Below the pieces are notes generated by a model that saw only the letters and a program-made list of their open reading frames with translations, was not told where the DNA came from and made no database searches. Shown piece by piece: positions 61,574 to 64,000 of a stretch of 64,000 bases of DNA. The stretch is from Leptospira sp. (GTDB taxonomy: Bacteria > Spirochaetota > Leptospiria > Leptospirales > Leptospiraceae). The first letter of the stretch is position 1. The number at the start of each line of letters is the position of its first letter. Both the position numbers and the translations under genes were made by a program. The stretch is from the NCBI GenBank assembly GCA_027533185.1, contig JAPZTS010000005.1:1-64000 (forward strand). The letters are read 5' to 3'.

Positions 61574-62164
61574 TTGTCCCAACGCAAAATTCTACTTATC
61601 AATGGACATCCTAGAAAGGATTCTTATTGCAGTGCGATTGTATCCGAATACCAAAAATCTGCGATTTCTTCCGGCTATTCCGTCCAAGTCCTACACCTCT
61701 CCGATCTGAATTTTGATCTAAACCTAAGATCAGGCTATTCCAAATTGGATTCGGGGACTTTGGAACCAGACATCCAATTGAGCCAAAAATACATCCAAGA
61801 TGCCGATCATCTGGTGTTTGTTTTTCCTAGTTGGTGGGCGAGTATGCCTGCACTTTTAAAAGGTTGGATCGATCGAGTATTTCTACCAGGATTCGCATTT
61901 AGATACCGTAAAAATTCGCCTCTTCCCGAAAAACTTTTGTTAGGTAAGACCGCTAGAATCTTTATCACGATGGATGCTCCTGCCTGGTACTACTGGCTAT
62001 GGAATGGTGAGCCAGGTATACGTATAGTGAAACGAGGAACCTTGGAATTTTGCGGAGTAAGCCCCGTGAAAGTAAAAATCTTTGGTCCTATCCGTGGGAG
62101 CAGTGAAACGAAGCGGAAACGTTGGTTAGAAGTTGTATCCAAGTTAGCAGCGAAAGGTTTCTAG
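61574..62164 (+). CDS. NAD(P)H oxidoreductase, flavodoxin-like fold
   Basis: 196 residues from a TTG start with GAGG ahead. N-terminal 'ILLINGHPRKDSYCSAIVSEYQKSA' is the FMN-phosphate loop of the NQO1/MdaB/KefF group, 'FPSWWASMPALLKGWIDRVFLPGFAFRY' near 87-114 the flavin/quinone site, with 'TMDAPAWYYWLW'. Reduces quinones or similar electrophiles by two electrons. It starts the oxidoreductase-hydrolase-PadR operon, controlled probably by the palindrome just upstream. Confidence 0.85.
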   Translation: MSQRKILLINGHPRKDSYCSAIVSEYQKSAISSGYSVQVLHLSDLNFDLNLRSGYSKLDSGTLEPDIQLSQKYIQDADHLVFVFPSWWASMPALLKGWIDRVFLPGFAFRYRKNSPLPEKLLLGKTARIFITMDAPAWYYWLWNGEPGIRIVKRGTLEFCGVSPVKVKIFGPIRGSSETKRKRWLEVVSKLAAKGF

Positions 62165-62173
62165 GAAATTACG

Positions 62174-63064
62174 ATGAATGATTGGATGGAATGGCTAAAT
62201 TCAGGTGAATATTTTACCTATAAGAATCTGAACGTATACTACCGCGTAATCGGCGAAGGAAAACCTATCTTTCTGATTCATGGATACCCTTACAATAGTT
62301 ATGATTGGAAAGATTTTATAGAATATGCAAAATCAAATCCCCTAAGACAAAAAATCAAATGGATTCTTTTGGATCTACCTGGAATGGGTTTTTCGGATAA
62401 ACCGAAAGATCATAAGTATTCTTTTGAGGAGTATGCAGATTTAATTCTTTTTCTTTCGATTCATTTAAAGTTGCAATCGATTGATATTCTGGCACATGAT
62501 TTAGGTGCAAGTATAGCTCAGGAATTATTAGCAAAATTGGAGTCCGAGCATATACCTTTAAAAATAAATTCAATTGTATTTATGAATGGTGGTATTTTTT
62601 CGGATGTTTACAAACCGAGATGGATCCAAAGAATTCTCTCTCAGTCACCAGATTGGATGGGAAAGTATTTAAGTCGGAATCTTTCTAGGGAAAAGATAGA
62701 AAATTCTATTCTATCTTTATTTGGACCAAATACAAAAATCAACAAACAAAAGTTAAATCAATACTGGGAAATCTTAAATTACAAAGAAGGCAAACAAATT
62801 GCATATCTTTTGGGCCGTTTGGTTTTTCAAAAACCTAGATACCAAACGAGATGGATCTCTGCTATGAATTCGACGAAAATCCCTCTTGCTTATATCTGTG
62901 GGCCGTTTGATCCGAACTCTGGAATTCATATGGCCAAAAAATTTGAAACGACAATTCCCAAAGGAAAACTCTATTTGTTATCCGATGGCATTGGACATTG
63001 GCCCCAAATCGAGGCACCCGCAGAAGTCTGGAACGCTTTATGTAACTTTCTCGATCTATCCTGA
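62174..63064 (+). CDS. Alpha/beta hydrolase with aspartate nucleophile (epoxide hydrolase/dehalogenase-like)
   Basis: 296 residues. 'LIHGYPYNSYDW' (34-45) forms the oxyanion hole, the nucleophile elbow is 'AHDLGAS' with D109 at the position of the usual serine, and H275 in 'GHWPQIEAP' is the catalytic base. An aspartate nucleophile is typical of soluble epoxide hydrolases and haloalkane dehalogenases. The 'DLPGMGFSDKP' segment (67-77) is the standard motif. The gene lies in the operon with the quinone reductase and the PadR regulator, suggesting a detoxification or degradation role; substrate unknown. Confidence 0.82.
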   Translation: MNDWMEWLNSGEYFTYKNLNVYYRVIGEGKPIFLIHGYPYNSYDWKDFIEYAKSNPLRQKIKWILLDLPGMGFSDKPKDHKYSFEEYADLILFLSIHLKLQSIDILAHDLGASIAQELLAKLESEHIPLKINSIVFMNGGIFSDVYKPRWIQRILSQSPDWMGKYLSRNLSREKIENSILSLFGPNTKINKQKLNQYWEILNYKEGKQIAYLLGRLVFQKPRYQTRWISAMNSTKIPLAYICGPFDPNSGIHMAKKFETTIPKGKLYLLSDGIGHWPQIEAPAEVWNALCNFLDLS

Positions 63065-63126
63065 ACAGTTCATAATATCGTATCAAGTAATTTTCAGGAT
63101 TTTCTATAAATGGATGCGAAACAAAA

Positions 63127-63681
63127 ATGAAAAGAGAAAGTAAAACTAGATATGCCTTACTAGGAATCTTGTCTCAATGTGAAATGAATGGGTATGAAAT
63201 TCGGAAGTACGTTGAAACTACAATTAGTTTTTTTTGGAATGAAAGTTTTGGTCAAATCTATCCGACACTAAAAACTTTGGAAGAAGAAGGTCTCATCCGT
63301 GAATTTGAAAAGAAAGATTCAAACGGAAAATCTAAAAAAGTTTATAAAATCACCAAACCAGGATTAATTGAATTCAAAAATTGGATGGAATCTTCGGAGA
63401 TCCAACAAAACAAACGCAACGAAGTTTTGTTTAAGGTGTTTTTTGGTCGACATATGGATAGATCAGAACTGATAAAACAACTAGAATCACAAGTAGATCG
63501 AAACCAAAAAGACTTACTGCAGTTAGACCTACTTCGTAAAGAACTTGAAGTCGATTGGGACAATCATCCAGACCATCGCTATTGGAAATTGACATTGGAT
63601 TATGCGGAAAAATTGGCCCATTTAAATTTGGAGTGGCTATCAAAAGTTCGGAAAGAAGTAAAAACGACTAAACAAGATTAA
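63127..63681 (+). CDS. PadR-family transcriptional regulator
   Basis: 184 residues. N-terminal winged-helix 'RYALLGILSQCEMNGYEIRKYVETTISFFWNESFGQIYPTLKTLEEEGLI' (8-57) is the PadR signature and the rest is the C-terminal helical dimerisation domain of the Vir/PadR-C type ('SQVDRNQKDLLQLDLLRKELE', 'RYWKLTLDYAEKLAHLNLEWL'). PadR proteins usually repress stress or detoxification genes and release upon binding a small molecule. It is the third gene of the operon headed by the quinone reductase, whose promoter carries the 13-bp palindrome it may bind. Confidence 0.88.
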   Translation: MKRESKTRYALLGILSQCEMNGYEIRKYVETTISFFWNESFGQIYPTLKTLEEEGLIREFEKKDSNGKSKKVYKITKPGLIEFKNWMESSEIQQNKRNEVLFKVFFGRHMDRSELIKQLESQVDRNQKDLLQLDLLRKELEVDWDNHPDHRYWKLTLDYAEKLAHLNLEWLSKVRKEVKTTKQD

Positions 63682-63785
63682 AGACCTAAGACCAAAGGTT
63701 GCTTACTTCACTCTGAAATCTTGCATGCAATCCGAAAATTTGAAATTCTGATTTATCTTTATGATAATAGTTGCAAAATAACATC

Positions 63786-64000
63786 TCAAACCCAAATCGG
63801 AATTACAGTTGCCCCACCTCCATCCCACTCGATCTTAGTGTGGAAGTGTTTTCCCTCTTGGATCCTAGGGACTTTAGCCCCATTAACATAGAATGTTCCA
63901 CCTTTATAGTGTAAGGTTTCTCGTTCTTTATTTTTTCCGATTTTGTGGTGCATATGTCCGCTGAGAACCGCTGGAACTTTTTTACCTATGGATTTGGCAT
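63786..64000 (-). CDS. Calcineurin-type metallophosphatase, C-terminal part
   Basis: The visible 71 C-terminal residues run from the window edge to a TGA at 63786-63788. 'AVLSGHMHHKIGKNKERETLHYKGGTFYVNGAKVPRI' contains the G-H-M-H-H metal motif near the end of calcineurin-like phosphoesterases and the 'NGAKVPRI' segment seen in the family related to TIGR04168. The N-terminal part, with the other metal ligands, is beyond the window. The 100 bases between it and the PadR gene hold nothing I recognise. Confidence 0.78.
   Translation of the reverse strand, partial: AKSIGKKVPAVLSGHMHHKIGKNKERETLHYKGGTFYVNGAKVPRIQEGKHFHTKIEWDGGGATVIPIWV

Noticed and set aside
1..64000. tRNA, rRNA, CRISPR arrays, insertion sequences, prophage
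   Set aside because: Intergenic regions were read on both strands; none showed cloverleaf, array, transposase or phage features. Small non-coding RNAs cannot be excluded without computation.

Overview
The window is a gene-dense, low-GC bacterial chromosome segment (roughly 38-40% G+C by eye) that most likely comes from Leptospira, probably a saprophytic-type species. Evidence: spirochaete-style loose lipoboxes on many small lipoproteins, two proteins of the Leptospira-type DUF1577 family, a flgN-flgK-flgL-fliW-csrA module, large membrane SpoIIE-type phosphatases, and several conserved-looking proteins that I recognise from no other group. The genus is an inference; no rRNA or tRNA gene was seen. 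No stretch over 300 bases lacks a gene, and I saw no insertion sequence, CRISPR array or prophage.

Layout. 1-5.3 kb: end of a surface-polysaccharide cluster (three family-4 glycosyltransferases, a methyltransferase-like protein, GDP-6-deoxy-mannose reductase). 5.3-16.8 kb: housekeeping and membrane genes (M48 protease with a DUF898 partner, patatin-like lipase, aminotransferase, MFS transporter, lipoproteins, enoyl-CoA hydratase, dCTP deaminase). 16.8-30.5 kb: DUF2147 protein, a 1075-residue SpoIIE phosphatase, RlpA, TPR proteins, folP, an OmpA-like beta-propeller protein, DUF1577 protein, hisS, PAP2 phosphatase, an LpxL/HtrB-type acyltransferase. 30.5-43.3 kb: a long minus-strand run: lone pntA, UDP-glucuronate decarboxylase, M50 protease, a SpoIIE phosphatase next to an apparent catalytically dead paralogue, argJ, a PhoR/PhoB-like pair preceded by a three-repeat PHO-box-like element, and an ECF sigma operon. 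43.3-52 kb: aat, small lipoproteins, DUF962, a small DUF1289 gene, then the flagellar hook-junction and FliW/CsrA genes, an acyltransferase and OsmC. 52-61.5 kb: a rewired potassium (Kdp) locus. 61.5-64 kb: a PadR-type regulated detoxification operon and the 3' end of a metallophosphatase gene.

The most interesting part is the Kdp locus (52.0-61.5 kb). The structural genes kdpFABC follow a 30-residue membrane peptide gene. They are accompanied not by the usual KdpD kinase and OmpR-type KdpE but by (i) an NtrC-type sigma-54 activator, (ii) a separate membrane histidine kinase with its own sensor, and (iii) a 'KdpD' that keeps only the cytoplasmic N-terminal KdpD domain and a universal-stress domain and is then fused to a PTS EIIA-type domain carrying the phosphorylatable histidine. 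Three sequences with exact -24/-12 spacing lie before the activator, before the kinase and (a full consensus match) inside the 3' end of the kinase gene just ahead of the transporter genes. This suggests sigma-54 control of potassium uptake with a built-in link to PTS-type phosphorylation.
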